Of a DNA stretch of 64,000 nt, positions 44,570-57,239 are shown in pieces. A program made the position numbers and the translations under genes. The notes under the pieces were generated by a model, which was not told where the DNA came from, did no database searches, and saw only the letters and a program-made list of their open reading frames with translations. The DNA is from Plantago major (lineage: Eukaryota; Streptophyta; Magnoliopsida; Lamiales; Plantaginaceae): assembly GCA_026545765.1 (NCBI GenBank), contig JAIFAC010000135.1, forward strand, positions 62,001 to 126,000. The letters are read 5' to 3'. The stretch's first letter is position 1. Each line of letters begins with the position of its first letter.

Positions 44570-47310
44570 TTATTCTTGTAATTTGATTTTTGTAATTGTT
44601 TATGATCTAATTATTGCTTTCTATCAATCTTATGTTTATTCTAGCGTGACAATGGATTTTCATGCTTTTACCATGTCCTTAAGTAGTTGATTCATGTATG
44701 AATGCAGTAGTGAAGTAAGGGTTGATTTATGTTACGGTTCGTTGGTATGGATTTGATTTACACATGTTAATCCAGTTCAAAATCTTCGTATACGACAAAT
44801 TGATAGGCTTGCTAGTTCAAGTCTTCAAATCGTTATAGGTTAAGAATTATTCATCTGACAATGACAATCGAATAATTTCGCTAGTCTTAAATACTCAAAA
44901 AATGAAAAGTTAAGCCCTTAATTTTTTAGAGGACATTAATAGCGTGTGACAATGTGTGAATCACTATAAGTAGGTGAATGCGTCGTTCCCTATGAATATT
45001 TATCCGAGCTTAACTATTGTATTCATACTTTCCATTAATCGTGCTAAATTTATCTAGGTGTTTGCTTTTATATTAGTAAAATAAGTAAAAAAAACCATTT
45101 TGATCAATTTCTTTCCACAAACTTGTTCATCTGTACTCCATAACTTTGCAATTGATGATTAGTTTATCAAGAGAACGTTTCCGTAATTTAAGCTTATAAT
45201 GCTACATCAACTACTTTAATCACTATTTTTTAAAGTGATTAATTTGAGCATCACTTATTTTGTTGAGCAAAAGTCGAAATGGGACCTTGTCCCAGGACAT
45301 AGGAAGGATAATGACAAATAAAAAGGATAAAATCACATCTGAAAGAACTGTTTCACTTAGTACCTGAAAATCAAGAACATACCTGCATAACCTAGTACCT
45401 GAAAATCAAGAGAGGACCCACAGTCAAAGCACTCACGATAATACTCTGCGTATAAAGGTAATACAAATTGTAACATTGGATTCGGAAGTAAATTTATATG
45501 TATATATAATTCACCGATGTCTAGTGGTAAAATTCTCAAAGTCGAAAGTCTGAGTTTAATGAACCTAGATATCAAGAAGAAAGAGATTATATGAATTACG
45601 TCTTTGAGACTGTAAACAATTAAGTATGAAGAGATGAGTTATAACTAACTGAAGAGAGGAGCTATTCTATAAGCGTTTATATATTGAACGAATTAACATG
45701 GCCTTGAAGTCCATCTTCTATGGGATGTATGCTTGATAGAATTAAATCTTGAAGTGTCCCAACTCCTAATCCTACTTCAAGTTAAATTTGCACCTTTGAA
45801 GTGGTTTCCGATTTAAGAAATAAGGTTGGATAAAGAGAGCAACAGATCAGACATATACGGCATGGCACGTCTCATAATAATAAATTAAAGAAAGAAGGGC
45901 AAACCAGCAATTAGTTGGGAAGAGTTAGCTGTATGTTTGTACTTATTAAGATGTAGAAAAGTACGGTGCAGAGCAGACAGATCCAGCCACCACGTCCATG
46001 ATCGGTCAAAAAGTCCGACTGCTGAATATAGTATTACAATGCTGACATGCATTTCCTGACAAACCATACCCAACTTGCATCTTTTATGCTCGTATACATT
46101 TGGCCATTTGCTAACAAATTTTAATTAAATTATTCTGATTTAAATTCTGGCGATTTTAAGAAAAAGTATAAAATCTAGTGGTTCGCGATTATTCTGATTA
46201 ATTGAATGACGTATTATAATAAAAGTGAAAGGTAGGGAGTTTTATTATTTAACTAATTTAATAAATGAAAATTATGGACTTTTAGTGAAAGCATTTGGAA
46301 AGTTATGTAACTTTTCTGCGGAGATATTTTCCTTCGGTGCTGTGACAGTGTCCTGTAATTGGAATCTTCGCATCTTGTTAGTATCAAGAATGTACAAAAA
46401 CAATCCTCATATATATTTTAGTAATAAATTACATATAAATTCATTGCTATTTTAATAATTTCAAGATAGAATTCATGCAGCCTTCATATTCAAACATACA
46501 ATACCATATCAACATTATGCGTGTAGCCATGCTCATGCCAGTCGAAATGGTCGGATATGAATCGATTAGTAGTTGGTCGTTCTGATAGTATTACAATGGG
46601 AGTATCCCCAAAATGCGCAAGGAGTGCGGATGATTGGTCCCAGGACATCACTAGCCCCAGGAGGCTTCGGCAAGGGCGTCTAGTAATTTAAGAGATAGAA
46701 TTTAGTACATCGCATCCTACATCGCTTAAGAGGAGTGGGGTAGAGGATATAAGAAGACACTCCCAGGTTGTAATATCATGCACCCATTAAATAATCATAG
46801 CTCCTATTATCCCCTACAAAATAGATATTTTTTTATCATCTCACCAGTTAAGCGGGATAAATGGTATATAAGACACACTCTCAAATGGTATGATGCATTT
46901 TAAGTGATTTCAAAATCAAATTCATGTGGATTATATCCCACGCAGGACAATATGATACCATGGTTATACTTATATGTGTGGTCACATTTTGAGTAACCAT
47001 ACCGGTCAAATTGTTGGATCTCGATCGATTAGTTGTCGGTCATTTACAAATTATATCGAGTCGATCAACCTAGCCCACAAGGAGTCATTTGGTTGGTTCG
47101 GACAAGGCATGATGTCGTTCTTGAAATTTAAGGGTAGTGAATGTAACTCCCAAAGTTTGGAAACTTAAAAAGCGAGAATATTATTCATAATTTAAAAAAA
47201 AGTCGATATATTAGAAGCTTGAGTTAAGCGTCTTGTTTTAGAACAATCTTAAATGGTGACTCGGTGAGAAGCTTATGTACATGCAAGAATGAGGACAAAT
47301 CTGGTGAGAG
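44570..47310. other. No gene seen
   Basis: AT-rich intergenic DNA. Fragments such as GTCCCAGGACATAGGAAGGA near 45290 look like single MITE ends. Short open frames (45357-45575, 45885-46073, 46225-46455, 46974-47168) show no recognisable similarity. Confidence 0.4.
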
Positions 47311-47312
47311 TA

Positions 47313-47476
47313 AATATGTTGGTTTGTGGGGCCTGCTTATCACCATCGCAGTCCATGAATAATTTCACCAGTCCAAAAGGTCAGGTCGTACACACATGAG
47401 TGGGGATAAAGTGCACATGAAGGTAAATATGTTGGTTTGTAGGGCCAATTTATCAGCAGAGTAGTCCATGAATAAT
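47313..47476. repeat. Short direct duplication of about 55 bp
   Basis: GTAAATATGTTGGTTTGT...GGGCC followed by CAGTCCATGAATAAT occurs at about 47313-47365 and, slightly diverged, at about 47423-47475. It is non-coding. Confidence 0.7.
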
Positions 47477-48036
47477 CGAAATACCCATACGCTTGCCAAT
47501 TTTTCAAAGAATCAGAAGAATTTTAATATTTTATTTGAATTTGAAATTTTGAGTTTTGAATTCGATAAACTGTTAATTCAACTTTAGTAGCATAGCGAGA
47601 GTGGAGCAACTTACACAAAAAAATTGAAATTAAAAGCAAAACACACTGCATCAATATTCCCGGGCCGCAATGCAGCACTTCAACGCCCATCTTACTTAAA
47701 TGATTTATTCTAAGGGTACAAAACTGTTTTTTTTTTTTTTTTTCTTTTTTTTCCTATGGAAGTTAAAATGTATAAATACAGAAACCGACATTAGTGTTAA
47801 TCCAAGGGAAACATCTTATTTCGAATACATGCTTAGCAACTATAATACCAATACAGAGTTGTCAAAATTTTGCCACCAAAAACAAACTCACCTATTGTGA
47901 TCCAAATTATAGACGAGTTTCTGCAAAGAATAAGATTCTTTTAGTCTAAGTAAACATATATGCATTGGCAAGTAACCATCTCATCGGGTGATCTTCCATC
48001 TCTTTTTCCTCCAATGTACAAAAAAGGACAAATGAA

Positions 48037-51000
48037 TTAGTAGCCAGCGTCTGAAGGAGCTGGCAAGAAAGGAAATGGTGCAGCTGAGGCATATGCTACA
48101 GGTGGTCGTGGCTTTCTCTTTTCTCGACTAGGACTCTCACTGGGCTTCGTATCTGAGGATGTCAGATGAAGAAACAGATCTGTGCTATCCATGGTCAAAG
48201 ATTGCTCATTATCAGATATACGGTGAATTAAAAGACCACCCATAAATACAGGAAGATAGAGAAGGCTAGCATGGAACATTCTCCGGGCACTTTGTGTAGT
48301 ACGGTTTAGGTAAAATGAAGCAGCAGTGGAGCTGATTGCAAGAGCCAGGAGTGTTGACTCTGCACAGAACCAACTGGAAGTTATACCCCCTGCAGAGAAC
48401 AACAGTCTGGTATTATAAGCTATTCAATAAATACAGTTTCTCTCGGTGTGGTTACTACCTAGAAATGCTGTATTGAAATGTGCGTCGTGACTGAATATCA
48501 ACAACAATTACTAATAAATACAAAGACCCCATGTAAGTCACAACTTTCCTCATCTTTTTTTGTTTTAGATAAACTAACAGAGGTTATCCACCACATCACA
48601 GAGAAACAACTATATATAGCCCCATATTGATGCATAGAAACTCACAGTCATAAGCCAAGTAACCCAATGGAAGTAGATAAAGACAATTCCTTGAAGCAAC
48701 CAAGGCTGTTCTGCGACCAGAAGTATCACCAAGAGATAACATCCTGTACCTGTTATGGAAATGAGAGATGAAGGGCTTAGAAGAAAGATATATACAGAAA
48801 TAAGCAGGAAAATGGATATACTATTACTATGAGTCGGACTTTTGGAACTTTTACAGTTTGCTTCCATTTAAATACCAACTTGAGTTTAATGTAGCAACAT
48901 ATCATCTCCTATCCCCAAACTAATCCAAGTATGACAATATGTTTGTTACAAATAAAAATAAGTTTGTCATAATTAGAAATAAAGATCCATGCACAGTGGC
49001 CAGACAGATGGAAAGAGCCCAGATTCTATTCTGCAGGATGTGTGAAAGTGTGAATCCAATTCCAACTCCCTCATCATCAATACTTGTATATGGTTATCTC
49101 TCTCTCTCTCACACACACACACAACAAGAGAATGGCAAGACCACATACCCTCCATCTGCATAATCTTTACGGCATAAGTATGCAAGGGCCATAAAATGAG
49201 GCAATTGCCAAAAATATAGAGCAGCAGGGAGTAACATTGCATTAAGTGAAACCTGGCCAGAAGCTGCAGCCCACCTTGTAAAATTGAAAAACATCACTGT
49301 CAGAAAGGCCCCATAAATAGAACCATGATCGTACATTTGAGGAAAACCTCAATAAAATTACTTATGATAGTCCAACTTTAGAGTTGGGTTTAGAATCAGT
49401 CGAGGTCCAACAGCCAGCACAATTTCAGAACAATGCAAGAGTGTCATGCAAAATCTAATTAGGTTCTTGTCATATGGTATATGAGTATTATATAGATGAA
49501 TCCCTACAGACATGGTACCAGAAGACAAAGCAGCAAATATTCTAGCCAAACAGAGAAACCTTTCACTTATTTTGTTTATAGATGAAAAATCTTCCTGCTG
49601 CAAATTTTAAAGGTTCTGGACATGAATGCAAAATATAAGAAAAGCTGAAATTCAACAAACCGGTGGTCAAAGTTATAACAATGGTTGCCCAAAACTATAT
49701 CCACACTCCACCAGTCACACAATTGGAAATATACACACATGATAATGTAATTAAAGCTCCTGCAAGTGAACATCTGGTGCGGACAGACACTCATGAAGAA
49801 ACTCTACAGAAAAGATTCTCCATGAGAGAGAAAATAAATGTGCCCAAGTTACTGAATGAAAGAAGAGTTACCCAAGGAGAGGGGGAATCGCACCAACAAT
49901 AGCTCCCACCCAGGTATTCACGGGATGAATCTGCTTTAGCGGAGTATACACAAAAGCATAAAGAAAAGATTGGAAGCTGCAAGGCCGGCAAGCATATTAG
50001 TCTGCAAATACCTTGTCATAAAGATTGAACATTAGTTCCTATACCAGTAAAATCTTCCATAGTGGATATGTAATGCTAAGTGATAGAGCAAGTAGACTTG
50101 ATCAGAAAATTCAGGAGACCATAACTACCTGCATGCCAGCACTGCAGTGCCAGCTATGCCGATCGAAGATGCCCAGGTTGCTGCATGAGTTATGGTCATA
50201 CGGCCAGAAGGTAGAGGCCTGTTTCTGGTCCTCATCATCTTGGCATCATTTTTCACCTCAAACACCTGCGAAGCATTGGACTATATGTTTGAGAAAACAG
50301 GTGAAAAGAAAGAATAAATCAACCTGAAGTAGGATAAAGCAGTAACCAGTCACATCAATCAACCATCACACTTTCACTTTTAAAAATAATGCTTGTGTAA
50401 ATTGAATTTCCCTTTAGCGTTACTTGCTTAACGACCATAGCAGCGCAACCAATAGAGATACAGATTTTGAATAAATAAGTTTGGGTCAACTCCAGAGATC
50501 TCTTAATTTTGGGAACAGAGACATCTTTCCTAGACCATATGATTATTGGGTTATATGTAGTGAAGAAACCAGAGGTTTTGGAATTTCATCCTTCAGCCGT
50601 AAGGCCCAGGCACAAAATCTGGACCTGATAACATACATGAAACCAGTGCTACTTACTCCACGATCCTTCTTTACCAGCAAGTTTATGAAAGTAACCATCC
50701 AATCAATGTTCATATAATCATATGAGTTGGTAGTTGGTACATTGTACATTTGCAGGTAAGAGGCAAAACAAAAATAGAAAGCATAATTGATCAGTAGCTC
50801 GAGATTATTCAACTTACGAAATTATAAATTCAATACCATGAAATTTAGCAGTTCTTTTGCACATTTCATCCAAGAGCGAGATGCAACATATTTTCAGGAA
50901 TATTCACATATAATGTGTTAACAACCTAAAATGATGATTATAAAAGAAAGCAATCGTTTACTTGAACAAATAATGTGGAGCCAACAACTCTCAACATCTA

Positions 51001-53802
51001 CCGCCTCAGGTTCAAATGGGTAAAAATATCTTCTTGAGATTAAGATTAAAAATAGTGGTGAGAGCCATCGGTATCACAATTTTACTTCAAGTAAATGAGT
51101 ACATATAGAAACTTAAGAGCAGTGGTAAGGATGTTACTTATGACACCACTACAATAAACTTTACATGATTATAACCTAAAACATAGTTGTCCAACTCTAA
51201 CAAATTTCTTATGCAGTTTCACACACATAAACTTCAGTTCGGCCATAAAATTTATTGCATATAAATGACACTTATTGTTGGATGATCAAGGCTGCCCTTT
51301 CGTCAGCATTTTGTTGTATGTTTGAGGCTAAACATCCAATGGAAGTTAAATAAATAGACAAGATGATGCAACTACCACTGAATAGAAGAGTATACCGCAG
51401 ACTCCAATTTTGAATAGCAGCAGTGCTGATTGGACAGCATACCTGGTTTAATGAGTTAGCTGAAGCTGCAACCATCATTGTGCCAGCACATGTGCAGCAA
51501 AGGCCAAGATAATCAATGGAACTACCACTCCCCAGGATAAAACCAGTGCCCGAAGTAGCAACAACCAGCATGCTGTAAAAGTTTAGCTAAATCAAAATTC
51601 AAGTGCTGGAACCAATCAACCAACGACCAAAAACTAGACAAAGTATATGATTTACTATATAGTATAAGCATGAACTGTAGATCAAGATGTGCTGTGATTC
51701 TCTAAATGAATTCAGATTAAGTTTAATAACCAGCTCAGTAATTAAATGGACACGCATAATCAATCTTGAGACCAATGGAGGGAAGTAAGAAGTGGGTTTT
51801 CAAGAATCATATTTAACTAGGACGACTTCATTCGACAACTCTTAAGTCTTAAGTTAACGGGCTCCGGATCTTTCTAAAAGGAAGCTGCATCTTGTGGTGT
51901 GGGGGGAAATTACAGAACCAAAAAAATCATGGTGGCCTAGGAATTCGAACAGCAAGGAAAGCTAATATTGCACTGTAAGCTAAAGAAGGTTGGAGAATGA
52001 GATGACTAAGTATCCACATTTGTTTACTTGTTTGATATCTGTTCACTTCTGTTTAGTTTACCTTTACACATTAGAATATAACTACCACAATCTTCTGTTT
52101 ACTTTCTTGCAACTTGTTTTCATTATCATTTATTGATTTGTTTGTAACTTAAAAATAAGTTTATTCCATATCCGAATAACATTTCCAAGAGAATGGCATC
52201 TCGAGCCAACTTCCATGATACTAGTTTTACTATTTTTCATATTTGTGATAGCATATTTTGGCTTTAAAATAAATTACAGGTCGTCTGATTAGTGTGTGTT
52301 TACCATATACGACAACTGTCCATATTAAGCGGCCATCATATACCGATTCTACAGGGATTTAGACATGGTCGTGTGTTTGCAGTAATTCCAACCGACCCTC
52401 ACTACTCTCTATAATCACTAAATATAATACTGATCGGAGTTTCATCCTTATAGGTGTTTTCTTGTCAACCTTCTGGTGGCCTCAGTTATTATTGTTGGTA
52501 ATAGTAATAAATAAAAATTATCATTGTAATTGTGAATTGCTGTGAAGCGTGAATTTATCAATAGAATCGGATTTTGGGTCACAACAACAGATGCAATAGA
52601 TTTGCATTTTGGCGGACAGTCACATATCAAGAGTGTCACACTTTGACAAATCTTGAACAACATAAACTGAATAGTGAATAGCATCAGAATCGAGTGAAAA
52701 TGACAAGCAATGTAGACGAAGGGCATAATAAGCTCTCAAATTATACAAGATTCTAGTCATACCAACCATATCAATAAGCTATGGTTGATATCCATATCTT
52801 AAATTATATGCATCCATTGCACCATGCCATCAATCTAACACATTGTACAACTATCCAGCAGTATAGGTTGAATTAGTAAAACTATCACATTTCCAACGTT
52901 TCAATTCTCCACCCACCCTTGACTTCATTTTTACTTAACTCTATAACTCCCCGCTTAAGTTGTACCTTTAATCCTCCTAAACAGACTACAACTCATGCCA
53001 TATTAAATTTGGATTGTACTGCAAATTGCCAAGCTGGATTACCTTTGGTGATTTACGTGCAACAAACAATCTCTCCACCCCACCCCGTGTTTCAATTCTT
53101 CCTCCAACCTTAACTTAGTTTCAACTATAAGCTATAACGTCCCGCTGAATTAATATCTTCGATCCTCCTAAACAGAAATGTCCTCAGTGTCATATTATGG
53201 CAGAGATAATGTAAATGGTACATTCTGTGCAACAAATGAACTTCCTCCTCACTTCACTCATCCTCGCCAAATTCAACTGAGACTTAATTGCCAATGCTTG
53301 GACATAATAACCTTCAACCAGGTCACTAACATAATTTTCGTTAACCTAATTGTTAAAGTATGGTTCACCTAATCAGAGTCGAACAAATCCATTAAACATA
53401 CTGCTTACAATACAAACTCCAAAAGGTATAACTTATAAGAATAACAATTTGCAAAAAATAAATTGAAAGCGTTAAATAAAGAAGAAAGATAATTGGAATG
53501 AACCTGAGGCGAGCTTTAGAGAGCTCCCAATAACACCGACCGTAGTGCTTAGCTACCTCTGCCATGTCCTGGGCATTCAACATCGACGTGGCAGAAATCG
53601 ACGGAAGATCAGAGGCTACCGCACGAGCTCCGGTAGATTCCGGTGGGATCCAATTCGCCGGATGAGCGGCAGAGGTGGACGGTGGACCGGTGGAAGTGGA
53701 TCGAGCGAGTGAAGCATGAGGTCTCGGCGAGGCGTGGAGTACAGATTGACAAGAGGTGGAATTAGCCTTGCCGACTAGTTTGGATGACAAGTTTCTCCAC
53801 AT
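48037..53802 (-). CDS. COX10: Protoheme IX farnesyltransferase, mitochondrial (COX10)
   Basis: Seven exons on the minus strand: 53504-53802, 51443-51572, 50129-50265, 49872-50001, 49149-49274, 48646-48749 and 48037-48389. COX10 adds farnesyl to protoheme to make heme O, the precursor of heme A for cytochrome c oxidase, in the inner mitochondrial membrane. The start MWRNLSSKL is chosen because plant COX10 begins MWR; 28 upstream in-frame codons also lack a stop. A Ser/Arg-rich targeting peptide precedes [15 protein letters not shown]. UbiA-family prenyl-diphosphate-binding sequence lies at [20 protein letters not shown], and [24 protein letters not shown] and [23 protein letters not shown] follow. 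It ends [17 protein letters not shown], as in Arabidopsis. One base is missing at the end of exon 3 (near 50129-50132) and one in exon 4 (T run near 49960). Restored, it has 426 residues and every exon junction is in phase. Confidence 0.93.
49099..49124. repeat. CT/CA compound microsatellite in a COX10 intron
   Basis: A CT dinucleotide run passes directly into a CA run, within the intron between the exons at 48646-48749 and 49149-49274. Confidence 0.9.
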
Positions 53803-54470
53803 CTCCGAGTCAGACGGCGGCGAGTTGGACCGAGTTATTGAGTTGTAGCCTGTAGGGGATGGGAGGGACTTCTTCTCCGAGTACAACTTCTACTCTGAAA
53901 ATTCATTCGCAAGTCCCCATATCAATCGATGAGTAATTTTGCGACATATTGTCAAACATCACTTATATTATTTTTGTTACAAACATCGCACCTTTAAAGA
54001 TCACACGTTAATACTAGACGTAAAAAACATGCTTACGCGACGCAGATTTAATTATAAATAACTGATGAAATATATGAATGTAAGTAATATCGTTGATTTT
54101 GATAATGAATTGCCCTTTTTTGGAGTTGAATTAGAGTTTAGGTTAGTGCGAATTGATATGTTTTAATTCAATTGAAGAAGATGGAGAAGAAATATTGGTT
54201 ATCATTGTTTTTTTTACTATAAATTAATTTGGTAGGTGTTGAATTAGGAATTGAAATTTAATTAAAGAAGACATTGAAATTTTTTTAAATGATAAATTAA
54301 TTTTGTTAGGATTGATTTAGGGCTTGTAATTTAATTGGATTAAACATATTGTTTTTTTAACTAAAGTCTAATTTACATACTTATTACAAATAAGTCTATT
54401 TTAACTTAAATTAAGTACTCAATTGCACAACTCTGATAGTTGTCCACTTATATATATACTGTAATATGCA
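53803..54470. other. COX10 upstream region, no further gene seen
   Basis: The 5' leader and promoter of COX10 on the minus strand should lie in the first few hundred bases. No clear TATA box is visible. The rest is AT-rich and non-coding. Confidence 0.4.
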
Positions 54471-54476
54471 TGTAAT

Positions 54477-54528
54477 GCAAGTATGATGCCGGTGGTAAAT
54501 TTGCAAGTATAATGCCGGTGGTAAATTT
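54477..54528. repeat. 26-bp tandem doublet
   Basis: Two adjacent copies of GCAAGTATGATGCCGGTGGT plus AAATTT, differing at one base. Confidence 0.95.
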
Positions 54529-54599
54529 GTGATGTTGAATTGGTCTATCCGAGATATAATCTCTTGCAAAAGTCTGTAATATCAATTAGGGTGGGTCTT

Positions 54600-56535
54600 G
54601 CCCAAATTTACGATTTGAGAGATTGTTTAACTCACTTCCAACTCCAATAAATAATTATCTTTCTCTTTCTATTATATTTTTTTGTACCAATTTTATAAAG
54701 ATTTAACTAAGAAAAATGACCACGCTAGTCATGATCTTGAAAATTCAATAACTCAATTATAAAATTTAAAACATAGTTCGCCATGCGTTCTTATACTTGG
54801 CATGGAAATCCTTGAACATAATTCGTGAACTAACAAATATTGCAGCAGAACTTTAAAATCGTAAGAAGTTCGGATACTAGGTTTAAAAGTCATGAAAGTA
54901 AAAGTGGTAAATATGCTTCTGATAGTGATCACTGCTCGCCACTCCGATCAGCTTCCTACCTAAAATTAATATTTTAGAAAGGGGTCAGCCGTGACCACTG
55001 ACTGAACAAGCTCCATACACGTGCCATGACTTAAAGTTCTATCTTCACGTTTTAAATCTTTTAATCTTGATTAATGCAATACAACCTATGACCTCACTTG
55101 ACTCTACTTTAAACTCTGAACTTGAACTTGAATTTGTTATTCTTTAAAACTCTTTAACTTGAACTTGAAACTTGTCTTGAAACTTACTCTTGAAACGTCT
55201 TAAAATCTTAACATCACGATCATTTCATTGAGATCGCGGTCCCACCCCAAATCATGGCCTCTTAAAACTCTTAAAACACGACTAGAGGCACTAATCACAC
55301 TCTAGTCGATACTTTGAAATTGCCAAAATGCTTAGGCAAAGGCCACGAGTCTTAACTTTTCCTTAACTTTAAAACTTGCATTACTTTAAACTCTTAATAT
55401 CTTTTTAACGTGAATGCATGATCTCTAAACTCTAACTCATGAATGAATGAACTATAATATGTGCATAACATTATATAGAATAGACAATAGACAAAGACAT
55501 GCAATACAGTTCACCACACAAGCAATTTAATTGAAGAGAACCAACCGAAACAAACATGGACTATGATAACATGGATATGATATTGGTAATTAACATGCAC
55601 ATAGATGACTGTATTATATGTGAGGCAAAATGCATAAGAGTTGATGACCATTCTGTATCTTCGCACATATCCAACTAACATGCAAGGTCTAACCATAAAC
55701 TTTCCAATATGTATATAAACACAAGTTTCTGCTTTGCAAATTGTAACCACAATTAATCATAAACACCAGAAGATCGAACTCGGTCGTACTCTCACAAATT
55801 CCTTTTCCAGAAAACTCAGCAGCATATGACTATCACTAATTCCTACATCGAACAAGCATAAATTATAATTTTCAAGCTACATGATACTAGAAACTTTAAT
55901 CCAAGCAACTTGTATACAAAATAACGTATATTTCTAACAATTAACACACAAACGTGATTGAGCCTTAGGGGAACTTGCATACAACATAACTTATAATTCT
56001 AACAATTATCACATGAATGAGTTCTAGAAAAACTTGCATCAATCACATAAAAATCATTCACGCAATATTTACATCATACATATAAACATTTGTAATGCAA
56101 GTCCTAGGGGAACTTGCATTGAGAGAACAAATATGAAAGGAGTTAAAAACGGAGTGTAAATCAGCTCTTTGTTCGACGACAGATTATGAATTACTGGAAC
56201 ATCAACAAAGAAATCCGTCCGGTGAAAGTATAGACAGGTTTGTTATGAACCGATCTCCAAAATAAGCTCTATTCAACGGTTAACGAACCAGAATCGAAGT
56301 TTAGAAGTTTGGCTGCCGCAGAAAATCTACGCGCGAAAACAAAGTTTTTCTTTGAAAATTCCTAAGGTTTTTGGGAGACTATGATTTTGACGAGGGCTAA
56401 AAGATGGGCTCACAAAAGAATATTGGGCTTAACTTTAAGGAAAACAGTTTTAATAAAGATTAACGCTTTACTTAACTCCGCTTAACGCATTTCGTTCTAA
56501 AACGCCTAAATTCAAATCTGAATGTTTGGGTTACA
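54600..56535 (-). mobile_element. Probable solo LTR of a Ty3/gypsy-like element
   Basis: The right edge, read on the minus strand, starts TGTAACCCAAACATTCAGAT and goes on into AGGCGTTTTAGAACGAAATG and CGTTAAGCGGAGTTAAGTAA, a style I associate with LTRs of plant chromoviruses (Tekay/Del). No internal coding region is next to it, so a solo LTR is likely. The left border is uncertain and no target duplication was found. It is a fossil of unknown age. Confidence 0.4.
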
Positions 56536-56539
56536 ATTT

Positions 56540-57230
56540 CTCTCTCTTTACCTTTTCAATTAAAATAATAACCTTAAACCAATGGGCGGGTGAAAAACAT
56601 TGTCATATATGAATATGGGTGGGTGAAACCCGGCCAAATTCAATTTTATTTTATTTATTTTTTGTATATATTTAGAAACATTTATTTTCTTTTCTTTTTC
56701 AAAAAAAAAATCGATTGATATTCAATCGTGCATGTTAATGTTTTGTGTTTGTATAAATGAAATATTTTTCTAAAAAGTTTTGGAAACATTTAATTTTTTT
56801 TCATTTTCAATTATTATTTTTATTGTTAGTTTTTGTGTTCAATCGCATGTTAATGTTTTGTGTTTGTATAAACGTGTTATTTCAATTTTTCGTTTTGTTT
56901 TATTAATTTTATAAGATTCATATGAGTTAGGGGCATTTTAGTAAAGTTACCAAATAGTTAGTGTTGTGTTTAACATTCATGTAAATTAAAACCAATCCAA
57001 TAACCTATAAGAAAATAAATTCATCACTTCTTTCTTACACCATCGATCTTTCGGGATGGTTAATTTTAGTATTGTCCATTGTACAAATGTTAGTACTACG
57101 ATCTAAACCGTTGGATCAGTTTTAGATTTGATCTCAACCATACATTTTTTATTAATGCGACTAAGTTACCGTGATTGTGATAATGAGGTCGCACTAAGTC
57201 GCATATTATCTAAAAATATTATACGGGTCA
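56540..57230. other. No gene seen
   Basis: Very AT-rich intergenic DNA with T runs. A motif of about 30 bases containing GCATGTTAATGTTTTGTGTT and TGTATAAA occurs twice (about 56730 and 56843). Confidence 0.45.
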
Positions 57231-57239
57231 ATTACTGAC

